Origin: Streptomyces sp. NBC_01439
GTDB lineage: Bacteria; Actinomycetota; Actinomycetes; Streptomycetales; Streptomycetaceae
Reading direction: 5' to 3'
NCBI RefSeq assembly: GCF_036227605.1
Contig: NZ_CP109487.1
Location: forward strand, 2,418,001 to 2,482,000
DNA length: 64,000 bases
Part shown: one piece after another, positions 45,201 to 53,212 of the stretch
Numbering within the stretch: position 1 is the first letter of the stretch
Layout: every line of letters begins with the position of its first letter
The notes under the pieces: generated by a model
Database searches by the model: none
Told to the model about the DNA's origin: nothing
The model's input: only the letters and a program-made list of their open reading frames with translations
Program-made: the position numbers and the translations under genes

Positions 45201-45850
45201 GGGCGCTCCCGGGCGTCGTCCCTGGGGTCGGACGCCGGGGCCGCGGCGGTGCCGCGTTGGTCGTTGATCGTGTTCTGCCGGCCGCCGATGATGATGCTGG
45301 TGCCTTTCACCCGATCGAAGGTGACGGTGGTTCCGCTGTCGGCCCCCGCGCCGCCGTCCTCGCGGCTGCGCCGCACGGAACTCAGCTCGGGGACCGCCCG
45401 GCGGATCGCGTCGAGGAGCGGGGGGAAGTCGATCTGCTCCTGGTCGGGGCGGAAGTCGACGGCCTGCCGATAGCTCAGGGCCCGGATGTCGTCCGGCAGC
45501 TCATCGACGCTCGGGAGCTTCGCGCCGTCGACCAGAACGGGCATGACGGGCAGCTTGTACGCGAGGGCGAGGGCGATCTCCTTGCGGACCCAGTCGTCTT
45601 CGCGGTCGATGCAACGGCGGCCTGCTTCGTCCCGCACGGATGCCCAGTGGGCTCCCATGACCACGAGCAGAAGGTCGCACTTCCTGATTCCCCGTTCGAG
45701 CTCCTCGCGGTAGTCGATGCCCTTGGGGAGGTCGCGCTGGTCCCGGAACGCAGCACGGCTGCCGAACTCGTTGCGGAGTTTGGTGTCGATGTGCGAACCG
45801 ATGTTACGGGTATCGGCGCGACGGAAGTTGATGAAGACGTAGGGGTCCAT
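45197..45850 (-). CDS. TIR-domain protein with C-terminal amyloid-like motif
   Basis: A 217-residue protein. The TIR domain (1-155) starts with YVFINFRRADTR (box 1), has FRDQRDLPKG (box 2, BB loop) and DWVRKEIALAL, where Glu91 is at the position of the catalytic glutamate of NAD-consuming TIRs. After a short linker, residues 173-197 read TTVTFDRVKGTSIIIGG and then RQNTIND, sharing the GGxxNT core with the neighbouring NTPase. It is the first gene of the operon; the ATG at 45850 is the family start. Likely an NADase or cyclic-ADP-ribose-producing effector, activated by templating; this is inferred from family and layout. Confidence 0.85.
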   Translation of the reverse strand: MDPYVFINFRRADTRNIGSHIDTKLRNEFGSRAAFRDQRDLPKGIDYREELERGIRKCDLLLVVMGAHWASVRDEAGRRCIDREDDWVRKEIALALAYKLPVMPVLVDGAKLPSVDELPDDIRALSYRQAVDFRPDQEQIDFPPLLDAIRRAVPELSSVRRSREDGGAGADSGTTVTFDRVKGTSIIIGGRQNTINDQRGTAAAPASDPRDDARERP

Positions 45851-46152
45851 GTTGGTCCTCGTTCTGCGATGGAAGAGGCGGGCGGTCCGCGCATTCGCCC
45901 TCGGGCGGGCGCATGGGTCGCCGGGCGGCTGAGGAGGGTGCGTCAACCTGACGTTTTCAGCCGCCCAGAGGGTGGTCAACGGTGTTGCCTGGGGACACTT
46001 CTGCCGGCAACAGGACACACGCGGTCCACTGGGGGCACGCATGGGTTCGAGGTGGTGGTGTCGTCCGTTCGCGTGCGGAGGTTCCGCGCGCGGTGGACCT
46101 GGTGAGCCCTGAACGGGGACGTCGTGGAAGTGGGTCAGTCTTCTGGGCCGCC
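45851..46152 (-). promoter_or_regulatory. Promoter region of the TIR operon with a 7-bp inverted repeat
   Basis: This 302-bp gap holds no gene. It must contain the promoter of the TIR operon unless the XRE gene upstream reads through. A perfect inverted repeat tgttgcc...ggcaaca (45983-45989 with 46006-46012, spacer 16) lies 133 bases before the TIR start and is a candidate site for the XRE regulator encoded next door. Confidence 0.45.
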
Positions 46153-47460
46153 CTATGCGTGTGGTACGGGGTTGCCGCTCAGACTGGCGGCGATGACGGG
46201 GAGGACGTCACGGACCACGGCGCGCCTGCTGCGGCTGGTGAGCACCGACCGGAGCTGTCTCACGTCGGTCCGGACGGTGGCCGAATCGGTCGTCATGACG
46301 TCGCGTGCGGCGGACTCGGCCACCGCACAGCCGCGCTCGACCTCACCGGCATCGATCAGGGCGAGGGCCAGGCGCGCACTGTGGCGGGCCCTGGCGCGTG
46401 CCGCGTGCGGCGCGATGGCGTCCCTGCCAGTGTCGAGCAGGGCGACCGCCTGCTCCGGTCGGCCGAGTTCCCGCAGACACCAGCCCGTGACGAAGGCGGT
46501 GAGGTCGGGAAGGTGCGTGCCGCCGAGGGCCGGAGCGCCGTCCGCCCGCGCCCACGGCTCGTGCACGAGGTCGGCACCGCGGTCCAGAGCCCGGCGGCAA
46601 GCGTCCTCGTCACCGAGGAGCGCATGCCCTTGGGCCTCTCGCTGCGCGGCCAGCGCTTTGATGCGCGGGCCGCGGGCCCGCGCACCGGCCGCACGGGCGA
46701 GTTCGACGGTGGCGAGCGAGTCGTCCCGATACAGGGCCAGTTCGGCCCGTCGCAGCAGCGCGTAGGCCACGAGCTCCTGGTCACCGCCGGCCTCGGCGAG
46801 CCCGGCCGCATGGTCGGTCCAGCACTGTGCGGCCCGATCGTCGCCGGCTTCCTGCCACATCCAGCCGGTGTACTCGGCGAAACGCGCGGCGAGCCGCAGG
46901 GCGGCGCCCCGGTGCGCGCGCGACGTGCCCCGGCCCAGACCGCGGAGGGTGGCGGTCGCCGCGGTGCTCAGCGGGATCACCGCGCCCGGACCGGAGAGCT
47001 GGCCGAGCCGGCGGTATGCGTGGAAGAGGGTGTGGAACACGGGGAGCACCGATTCCTCCAGCGCACCCTGCGAGCCGGGGGTGATGACGCTGTGCGCCAC
47101 GACCGCGGGCGCCCTTCCCGGCGGCTCGGCGAGCGGGCCGTGGGACGTGAAGTCGCCCTCTCCGCCGTCGTACAGGAGGAACGACCAGGGAGCCGCGTCC
47201 AGGTGCGGCGAGGGAGGTAAGTCCCCGTTCCGCTCCTCGGCGGATCCGGGTGCCAGCAACGCGGCGAGCTCCCCCTTGGCGTGGAGCTTGACGTCGAGCG
47301 ATCGGGCGATCCTGCCCGAGGGCGTGGCGAGTCCGCGCTCGATCTTGCTCAGGTACGACTTCGAGATGTGGACCTCGCCGGCCAGTTGGACCAGTGACTT
47401 CTCGGACTCGTTCCTTCTACGGCGCAGTTCTGCGCCGAAGTCCGACCGGGCTGGTGACAT
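46153..47460 (-). CDS. XRE-family regulator with helical TPR-like repeats
   Basis: A 435-residue protein. The N-terminal helix-turn-helix (about 7-65) has FGAELRRRRNESEKSLVQLA and VHISKSYLSKIERGLATPSG. A long helical region (about 150-430) has TPR-type pairs (ALRLAARFAEYTGWMWQEAG, ELVAYALLRRAELALYRDDS, CLRELGRPEQAVALLDTGRD). This is the Streptomyces HTH-TPR layout used to sense peptides or partner proteins. The ATG at 47460 is preceded by a plausible purine-rich site. It lies just upstream of the TIR operon in the same direction and is its likely regulator. Confidence 0.85.
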   Translation of the reverse strand: MSPARSDFGAELRRRRNESEKSLVQLAGEVHISKSYLSKIERGLATPSGRIARSLDVKLHAKGELAALLAPGSAEERNGDLPPSPHLDAAPWSFLLYDGGEGDFTSHGPLAEPPGRAPAVVAHSVITPGSQGALEESVLPVFHTLFHAYRRLGQLSGPGAVIPLSTAATATLRGLGRGTSRAHRGAALRLAARFAEYTGWMWQEAGDDRAAQCWTDHAAGLAEAGGDQELVAYALLRRAELALYRDDSLATVELARAAGARARGPRIKALAAQREAQGHALLGDEDACRRALDRGADLVHEPWARADGAPALGGTHLPDLTAFVTGWCLRELGRPEQAVALLDTGRDAIAPHAARARARHSARLALALIDAGEVERGCAVAESAARDVMTTDSATVRTDVRQLRSVLTSRSRRAVVRDVLPVIAASLSGNPVPHA

Positions 47461-47606
47461 GGTGGCTCCCCGCCTTGCTCCGTTGCTGAGCGGATTTTGC
47501 CACACCTCGAATGAAGATCATCTATTAAATTGACATCTGCGATTATATGTCCGAATAGCGGCAGCTCGGTCGCCAATCCGTTCGATCGAAATGCGACGTA
47601 GCGGAC

Positions 47607-48443
47607 TTACGCGCCGGCGTCCGCCCAGGGCCCGTCCGGGTACGCCGCCCGGGCGCGGCCGACGCCCGCCTCGATGTCCAGGCTGCGGGGCGACGTGGCG
47701 TCGCGCAGGGCGTCCGGCACCTCGCAGCGGCCGGCTCCGGTCTCGCAGCGGACCTTGAAGCGGGTGGCCTCCGGCACGGTGAGGGCCAGGCGGCCGGAGC
47801 CGACGCGGGCCGTGACCTCGTCGGGCGGGGTGACGAAGGTGGTGACGGCCCGGCCCGAACCGACCCGTATCTCGGCCCGGGGCGAGGTCAGGCCGGTGGC
47901 GCGCAGGTGGCCCGAGCCGACCTCGGCGCGCAGGGCGCCGCGCAGCCCGTCGATCTCGACCTGGCCGGAGTCGGCCTTCGTGTCGACGGTGCCGCCCAGT
48001 CCGCTGAGCGCGATCCGGCCGGACCGGGTCGTCACCTTCACGGGGATGTCCACGGGTACGGTGACCGCCAACTGGACGGAACAGCCCGCCCCGCCGACCG
48101 GCCAGAAGTCCTCGCCGGGGCAGTGCGGGGTCAGCCGCAGGGTGTCGCCGAGCCGGCTCTGCTCGATGGTGGGAGCCTTGAGGGACCAGCTGACCGCGGC
48201 CCGGTAGCCGACCTCGTGGTCCGCGCGGGGAGTGACGGTGATGTCCGCGTCGCCTCCGACGATCTCCAGCGCGGTCACCGGGCGGCCGTCACTGCCTCCG
48301 TACAGGGTGCTGCTGCGTGCGCTCTCCCAGGACCACACCTGCCAGATGGCCGGTACCACCACGAGGGCCGCACTGAGCGCGGTGGCGATGATCCAGGCCA
48401 GGCGGTGCCTGCGGCGGGGCCCATCGGCGGCGGCCGGGGTCAC
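47607..48443 (-). CDS. DUF4097-family membrane-anchored protein
   Basis: A 278-residue protein with one N-terminal transmembrane segment (about 14-37) and an outside beta-helix domain of the DUF4097/adhesin type. The repeats carry the pattern SGxxxxxGLxGxxxxxxxSGxxxxxG (for example TTRSGRIALSGLGGTVDTKA, DSGQVEIDGLRG). Proteins of this type accompany LiaRS-like envelope-stress systems. Its GTG/ATG overlaps the response regulator stop by 4 bases, so it is the third gene of that operon. It may feed back on or be the output of the two-component pair. Confidence 0.82.
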   Translation of the reverse strand: MTPAAADGPRRRHRLAWIIATALSAALVVVPAIWQVWSWESARSSTLYGGSDGRPVTALEIVGGDADITVTPRADHEVGYRAAVSWSLKAPTIEQSRLGDTLRLTPHCPGEDFWPVGGAGCSVQLAVTVPVDIPVKVTTRSGRIALSGLGGTVDTKADSGQVEIDGLRGALRAEVGSGHLRATGLTSPRAEIRVGSGRAVTTFVTPPDEVTARVGSGRLALTVPEATRFKVRCETGAGRCEVPDALRDATSPRSLDIEAGVGRARAAYPDGPWADAGA

Positions 48444-49093
48444 GGCGTGCCGTCCAGGAAGCGCAGGACCGCGAGGACCCGGCGGTGGTCGCCGTCGGCC
48501 GGTGGCAGGTCGAGCTTGGCGAAGATGTTGTTGATGTGCTTGGCCACCGCGCTTTCGCTGACGACGAGTTCGGCCGCGACCCCGGCGTTCGAGCGGCCCT
48601 CGGCCATCAGGGCCAGCACCTCGCGCTCGCGCGGGGTAAGCCGGCCCAGCGGGTCGGGTCCGCCGCGGCGCAGCAGGAGCTGGGCGACCACCTGCGGGTC
48701 GAGCGCGGTGCCGCCCGATGCGACGCGCCGCAGGGCGTCGATGAACTCCTCCACATCGGCGACGCGTTGCTTGAGCAGGTAGCCGATGCCGGCGCCGGTC
48801 TGGGTGGCCAGCAGATCGGCGGCGTAGCGCTCCTCCACGAACTGCGAGAGCAGCAGCACCGCCGTGCCGGGACTCTCCTGGCGGATCATCAGGGCCGCCC
48901 GGACGCCCTCATCGGTGAAATCGGGCGGCATCCGCACGTCCACGAGGGCCAGTTCGGGGCGGTGTTCCTCGACGGCGGCGAGCAGGGCCTCGGCGTCGCC
49001 GGTCTCGGCGACCACCTCGAATCCGGCCATTTCGAGGACTTTGACGAGTCCTATGCGCAGCAGGACGGAATCCTCGGCGATCACAGCCCGCAC
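48440..49093 (-). CDS. NarL/LuxR-type response regulator
   Basis: A 217-residue regulator. The receiver (1-120) has VIAEDSVLLRIGL with the acidic pocket, the phospho-acceptor Asp in LALVDVRMPP and the lysine in YLLKQRV. The LuxR helix-turn-helix (about 150-210) has LTPREREVLALMAEGRSNAG and SAVAKHINNIFAKLDL. The GTG at 49093 overlaps the kinase stop by 13 bases. The start of the downstream DUF4097 gene overlaps its stop. It is the cognate partner of the kinase just upstream. Confidence 0.93.
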   Translation of the reverse strand: MRAVIAEDSVLLRIGLVKVLEMAGFEVVAETGDAEALLAAVEEHRPELALVDVRMPPDFTDEGVRAALMIRQESPGTAVLLLSQFVEERYAADLLATQTGAGIGYLLKQRVADVEEFIDALRRVASGGTALDPQVVAQLLLRRGGPDPLGRLTPREREVLALMAEGRSNAGVAAELVVSESAVAKHINNIFAKLDLPPADGDHRRVLAVLRFLDGTP

Positions 49094-50358
49094 GGCAACT
49101 CCACGGTGATGACGGTCGGACCCCCGAAGGGGCTTTCGATCTTGATCGTTCCGTCGACGGACCCTACCCGTTTGCGCAGGCCCACCAGGCCGGTGCCGCG
49201 GGCGGGGTCGGCGCCGCCCACGCCGTCGTCCGTGACGGTGATCCGCAGCCGGTCCCCGCCCGGTGCGGGTCCGTCGGCCGCCGGACCCCGTACGAGGTGC
49301 ACCCGGCAGCGCTGCGCCCGGGCGTGCTTGGCCACGTTGGCCAGGGTCTCGGAGACCACGAAGTAGGCGACCGCCTCCACGGTGGCCCCGGGCCGCTGCC
49401 CGATGTCCACGCTCAGTTCGACGGGGAACGGGGCCCGTGCGGCGATCCCGGAGAGCGCCGCGTCGAGCCCGCGGTCCTCCAGGACGGCCGGGTGCAGGCC
49501 CCGTACCAGGCTGCTCAGCTCCTCGATCGCCTCCTTCGCCTCGCGGTGCGCCTCGTCGATGACGGCCTTGGCCTCGGGCGGCAGGTCGGGGAGGGTGGCG
49601 CGGGCGATGCCGAGGTTCATGGCGAGGGCGACCAGTCGCTGCTGGGCTCCGTCGTGCAGATCCCGTTCGATCCGGCGGCGTTCGAGGTCGGCGGCGTCCA
49701 GCACCCCCGCCCGGCTCTCCGCGAGGTCCTCGACCCGCCGCTCCAGTTCGCGGGCCCGGTTGGGGCCGAGGAGGGAGGCCGCGGCGACGGCGTCGAGCCG
49801 GGCGAAGAGGGCCGCGAGCCAGGGCGCGGCGAACAGCAGCAGGACGCCGCCACCGGTGATGGCGTCGTAGTCGTTGCTCCAGCCGGGAGTTCGGGTCTGC
49901 GCGGGCAGGATCCAGATCCACCCGTAGACGCAGGCGGCGGTGACGCCGAAGGCCCAGGCGAGCACCACCAGCGCGCCGGCGACGGCGGCGAGCGGGCTGA
50001 CCAGCAGGTGGTAGCCGTACTGGCGCCAGGTCGCCTCGGAGCGCAGCCGCCGCACCAGAGCGAGCGGGGTGAGCCGGCCGCCCTCCCGTGCGACCCGGGG
50101 CACGTCAAGGCCGAGCAACACCCGGAACCGGCTGCGTTGGAGCCGGGTGAGGAGCGGGCCGAGCAGCAGGACCAGCAGGGGCGGGATCATACCGGGCCCG
50201 GGCGCCGTGACGGTGCAGACGAGGCAGAGGAGCACGGGCAGGGCGGCCGGGATCGCGGCGGCGGTGAAGGTGGTGTTGCGCCAGGCCCATGCCGACCACG
50301 GGGCGTGCGCCGTGATCCAGATGTAGCCACGCCTCGGCGCGCCCCCGCGAATTGCCAT
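49081..50358 (-). CDS. Sensor histidine kinase (HisKA_3, NarX/LiaS type)
   Basis: A 425-residue kinase. The N-terminal part has about four transmembrane helices (TAAAIPAALPVLLCLVCTVT, MIPPLLVLLLGPLL, VAGALVVLAWAFGVTAACVY, GGGVLLLFAAPWLAALFARL). The HisKA_3 box is ERRRIERDLHDGAQQRLVAL with the phospho-accepting histidine. The ATPase domain has the N-box EVAYFVVSETLANVAKHARA-type stretch and G boxes TVTDDGVGG and GTGLVGLRKRV. The ATG at 50358 (MAIRGGAPRR) is preferred over the longer frame to 50406. First gene of the three-gene operon; the stimulus is unknown, probably envelope stress. Confidence 0.9.
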   Translation of the reverse strand: MAIRGGAPRRGYIWITAHAPWSAWAWRNTTFTAAAIPAALPVLLCLVCTVTAPGPGMIPPLLVLLLGPLLTRLQRSRFRVLLGLDVPRVAREGGRLTPLALVRRLRSEATWRQYGYHLLVSPLAAVAGALVVLAWAFGVTAACVYGWIWILPAQTRTPGWSNDYDAITGGGVLLLFAAPWLAALFARLDAVAAASLLGPNRARELERRVEDLAESRAGVLDAADLERRRIERDLHDGAQQRLVALAMNLGIARATLPDLPPEAKAVIDEAHREAKEAIEELSSLVRGLHPAVLEDRGLDAALSGIAARAPFPVELSVDIGQRPGATVEAVAYFVVSETLANVAKHARAQRCRVHLVRGPAADGPAPGGDRLRITVTDDGVGGADPARGTGLVGLRKRVGSVDGTIKIESPFGGPTVITVELPCGL

Positions 50359-50534
50359 GTCCGTACGGTAGTCGCAGTGATCATGAGCCTGCCATAACGC
50401 GGGCACCCGTACGGGGGTGTACCTGGTGCCACCCCCGATCCGGATCGAGGGGCTACTGATCTGGCGGGCCCGTCCGGCGAGGCTGGTGGTGTGCCCGGGC
50501 GGACGGACCGCCGGGCCGGAAGGAGACCCCCGCC

Positions 50535-51029
50535 ATGGCCCTCGCCGCCCCGCAGCCCCGCGCCTGGCGCACCCCCCGCGCCCTCGGCACCGCCCGCACC
50601 GCCCGCATCCTCCGCGCCGCCCGCACGTTCCGCACCGCTCGCACGTTCCGCGCCGCCCGCGTCCTCCGCGCCCCGCGGACGGCCACCGTGCTCACCGGCG
50701 CCGGAGTAATGTTGCTGCCCTGGGTGGTGGTGCTGGCGAAGACGATGCCGCAGACCACCGAGGTCTCGCACTGGTCCACGGCGTGGATCGGCCTGGACCT
50801 GGCGCTGGCCGCCGGGCTGACCGGGACCGGGGCGCTGCTGCGCAGGCAGGATCCCCGGGCGTCCCCGCTCGCGGCGGCGACGGCCGCGCTGCTGGTGATG
50901 GACGCCTGGTTCGACGTGACGACCTCGGCCGGGACCGGCGGTCAGGGGATGGCGCTGCTGCTGGCGGCGGGCGCGGAGCTGCCGTTGGCGGTCGCCTGCG
51001 CGGTGGTGGCGGTGCGCCGACCGCGCTGA
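50535..51029 (+). CDS. Membrane protein with repetitive Arg-rich N-terminus
   Basis: A 164-residue protein. Residues about 10-48 are a repetitive Arg/Ala/Thr segment (copies of ARTFRxAR) encoded by tandem near-identical DNA. Four hydrophobic segments follow (about 50-68, 85-103, 112-125, 138-158), with VMDAWFDVTTS between the third and fourth. I do not know the family. The ATG at 50535 follows GGAAGGAGA. It is divergent from the kinase gene 176 bp away. Confidence 0.7.
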   Translation: MALAAPQPRAWRTPRALGTARTARILRAARTFRTARTFRAARVLRAPRTATVLTGAGVMLLPWVVVLAKTMPQTTEVSHWSTAWIGLDLALAAGLTGTGALLRRQDPRASPLAAATAALLVMDAWFDVTTSAGTGGQGMALLLAAGAELPLAVACAVVAVRRPR

Positions 51030-51117
51030 TGCAGGGGTGCGTGCCGGGGCGGGACACGGCGCGTCCGGTGTCCGATTCGTTCAAGACGGCCGCCCGGTGC
51101 CCGCCTAGCCTGTTGCC

Positions 51118-51519
51118 ATGACTCCTCGACTCGACCTCATCGGCATGGTGGTCTCCGACATGGCCGCCTCGCTCGCCTTCTACCGCCGCCTCGGGTTGGA
51201 CGTTCCGGCCGAGGCCGACGGTCTGCCGCACGTGGAGGCCGTCCTGCCCGGGGGCCTGCGGATCGCGTGGGACACGGAGGACACCGTCCGCTCCTTCGAC
51301 CCGTCGTGGACCCCGCCCACCGGCGACGGCCGCCGGGACCTGGCCTTCCTGTGCGACTCCCCCGCCGAGGTGGACGCGCTGTACGCCGAGCTGACCGCCG
51401 CCGGGCACACCGGACACCTGAAGCCCTGGGACGCCTTCTGGGGCCAGCGCTACGCCGTCGTCCTCGACCCCGACGGCTGCGGGGTCTCGCTCTTCGCCCC
51501 GTCGGCTCCGGCGGCGTAG
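51118..51519 (+). CDS. VOC-family (glyoxalase-like) protein
   Basis: A 133-residue protein of the vicinal oxygen chelate fold. The first half is LDLIGMVVSDMAASLAFYRR LGLDV-type; the second half is GRRDLAFLCDSPAEVDALYA ending in YAVVLDPDGCGVSLFAP. The metal-binding residues usual at strand ends are partly replaced, as in many bleomycin-resistance-like members. It may be a dioxygenase, an isomerase or a ligand-binding protein. Its last 70 bases overlap the convergent AraC gene. Confidence 0.87.
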   Translation: MTPRLDLIGMVVSDMAASLAFYRRLGLDVPAEADGLPHVEAVLPGGLRIAWDTEDTVRSFDPSWTPPTGDGRRDLAFLCDSPAEVDALYAELTAAGHTGHLKPWDAFWGQRYAVVLDPDGCGVSLFAPSAPAA

Positions 51520-52187
51520 GCCCGCAGGGGCGTCCCGGCCAGCGCCCGCACCTCACGGGCGAGGTGCGCCTGGTCGGCGTACCCGGCGACGCATGCGACC
51601 TCGGCGTACGGCAGGCCCGCGCGGGCCAGGGCCAGGGCCCGGCGCAGCCGCAGGATGCGGCCGAGCGCCCGGGGGCCGTACCCGAAGGCGTCGAGCGAGC
51701 GCCGGTGCAGCTGCCGCTCCCCGAGGCCGACGGCGCGGGCGATCGCGGCCACCGCCTCGCCCGCCCGGAGCCGGGCCACGACCTCGGCGATCAGCAGGTC
51801 GGGCGCACCGGCATCGGCGGCGCGGGTCCGGGCCAGCGCTTCGAGTCCCGCTCGCGCGTCCCCGTACCCCTCGACCAGGGCGGACGCCCGGCGTACCGCA
51901 CGGGCGGGCCACAGGTCGGTGAGCTCGACGCGCCGGTCCCGCAGCTCGCGCGCCGGTACGCCGATCAGCGCGGGCGCCGTGCCGGGAGCGAGCCGGATCC
52001 CCGCGAAGGCGCCGCCGGGGACCTCCCCGGCCGGATGCGGCCCGGTGTCGGGTCCGGCCACCAGCAGCCGCCCGTCGACCCACAGCAGGTCCATGCAGCC
52101 GTCGGGCAGCACCACCGCGCCGCCGCCCGCGGCGGCGCGCCACAGCACGGCCCCGGGGACGACCTCGGACACGGCTTCCTCGTACAC
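51450..52187 (-). CDS. AraC-family regulator overlapping the VOC gene
   Basis: A 245-residue regulator. The N-terminal part is a DUF6597-like/AraC sensor (about 5-120, DGCMDLLWVDGRLLVAGPDT). The C-terminal AraC pair of helix-turn-helices (about 145-225) has AIARAVGLGERQLHRRSLDA FGYGP-type first helix and LPYAEVACVAGYADQAHLAR for the second. The last 23 codons overlap the VOC gene on the opposite strand. Co-regulation with that gene is possible, but it would be by antisense overlap rather than promoter sharing. The effector is unknown. Confidence 0.87.
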   Translation of the reverse strand: MYEEAVSEVVPGAVLWRAAAGGGAVVLPDGCMDLLWVDGRLLVAGPDTGPHPAGEVPGGAFAGIRLAPGTAPALIGVPARELRDRRVELTDLWPARAVRRASALVEGYGDARAGLEALARTRAADAGAPDLLIAEVVARLRAGEAVAAIARAVGLGERQLHRRSLDAFGYGPRALGRILRLRRALALARAGLPYAEVACVAGYADQAHLAREVRALAGTPLRAYAAGADGAKSETPQPSGSRTTA

Positions 52188-52275
52188 CGCTCCAGGTTAA
52201 GGACCGGGAGTCTCTTTCGGATCAGGCCCGGCGCGCCTCGGTGGGGCGGGCGGGCGCCGGTGGAGGATCGGTGGG

Positions 52276-52311
52276 GCGGCGGATGCGGCCGATGCGGGCC
52301 GCATCCGCCGC
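52276..52311. terminator. Long perfect hairpin upstream of the methyltransferase gene
   Basis: A 15-bp perfect inverted repeat (52276-52290 with 52297-52311, 6-base loop) lies 42 bases before the methyltransferase start. It could terminate transcription from upstream or fold in the 5' leader; there is no T-tract. Confidence 0.5.
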
Positions 52312-52353
52312 GTCCGCCGCATCCCCCTCCCCGCCCCGTGAAGAGGTCCGGAC

Positions 52354-53187
52354 GTGAACCTGCCCGACGACGACCCGCCGCCGCGTCCCGAGGCGGTGGC
52401 CGGCGGCCGCTACGGCGAGGCGGTGTTCCGGCCGGAGCTGGCGGGCGAGGACGACCGCATCGACCTCGGCGCGCTCGCCTACGACGACTTCACGCTGGCA
52501 CGGCTGCGCGCGCTGGGCGCCGGGCCGGGCTGGCGCTGCCTGGACGTGGGCGCGGGAACGGGGACGGTCGCCCGGCTCCTGCTGGAGCGGGCCGGGGTCT
52601 CGGAGGTCCTTGCCGTCGACCGGGACACGGCCTTCCTGCGGGCCCACCCGGCGCCCGGGCTCACTGCGCTGGAGGCGGACGTCACCGCCCTGGACTTCAA
52701 TCCGGGACGGTTCCAGCTGGTGCACGCCCGGTTCGTGCTGATGCACCTGCGGAACTGGCCGCGGATGATCGGCAAGCTCGCCTCCCTGGTCGCCCCGGGC
52801 GGTGTCCTGGTCCTCGGCGACGCGGTCGACCTGACCACCCCCGCCGCGCCGACGACCACGTACGGGCGGGTGGTGCGGGCGATGTGGCAGGGGCTCGGGG
52901 ACAGCCTGGGCACCGACGTCTCCTGGGTGCCGGAGTATCCCGCGCACCTGCAGGAGGCCGGTCTGCTGTCCGTGGGGGCCGAGGTCCTCGTCCCCCCGCT
53001 GCTGCCGGGAAGCCCCATCAGCCGGTTCTGGGCCGGTACGTGGGAACGCGCGCGGGGACCGATGACGGCCACCGGGCTGGTCGACGACGCGGAGATCGAC
53101 GCGGCGATCCGCTACCTGGACTCGCCGGACTGCGCCGCGCTCTCCCCCGGCCTGCTCACCGCCTGGGGCGTGAAGGGTCCGGCGTAG
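52354..53187 (+). CDS. SAM-dependent methyltransferase (class I)
   Basis: A 277-residue class I methyltransferase. Motif I is CLDVGAGTGT near residue 65, motif II is LAVDRD, followed by ALEADVTALDF, motif IV near FQLVHARFVLMHLRNW and a C-terminal substrate cap. The start is GTG at 52354 with a GAAGAGG site. The substrate is unknown; the family is used for small metabolites, often in secondary metabolism. It is separated from the preceding gene by a strong hairpin. Confidence 0.87.
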   Translation: MNLPDDDPPPRPEAVAGGRYGEAVFRPELAGEDDRIDLGALAYDDFTLARLRALGAGPGWRCLDVGAGTGTVARLLLERAGVSEVLAVDRDTAFLRAHPAPGLTALEADVTALDFNPGRFQLVHARFVLMHLRNWPRMIGKLASLVAPGGVLVLGDAVDLTTPAAPTTTYGRVVRAMWQGLGDSLGTDVSWVPEYPAHLQEAGLLSVGAEVLVPPLLPGSPISRFWAGTWERARGPMTATGLVDDAEIDAAIRYLDSPDCAALSPGLLTAWGVKGPA

Positions 53188-53212
53188 CGTTTCGCCGCCA
53201 CCGGTCGGGCCC

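Noticed and set aside
50570..50690. CRISPR-like array
   Set aside because: The short units are contiguous tandem repeats without spacers and lie inside a coding frame.
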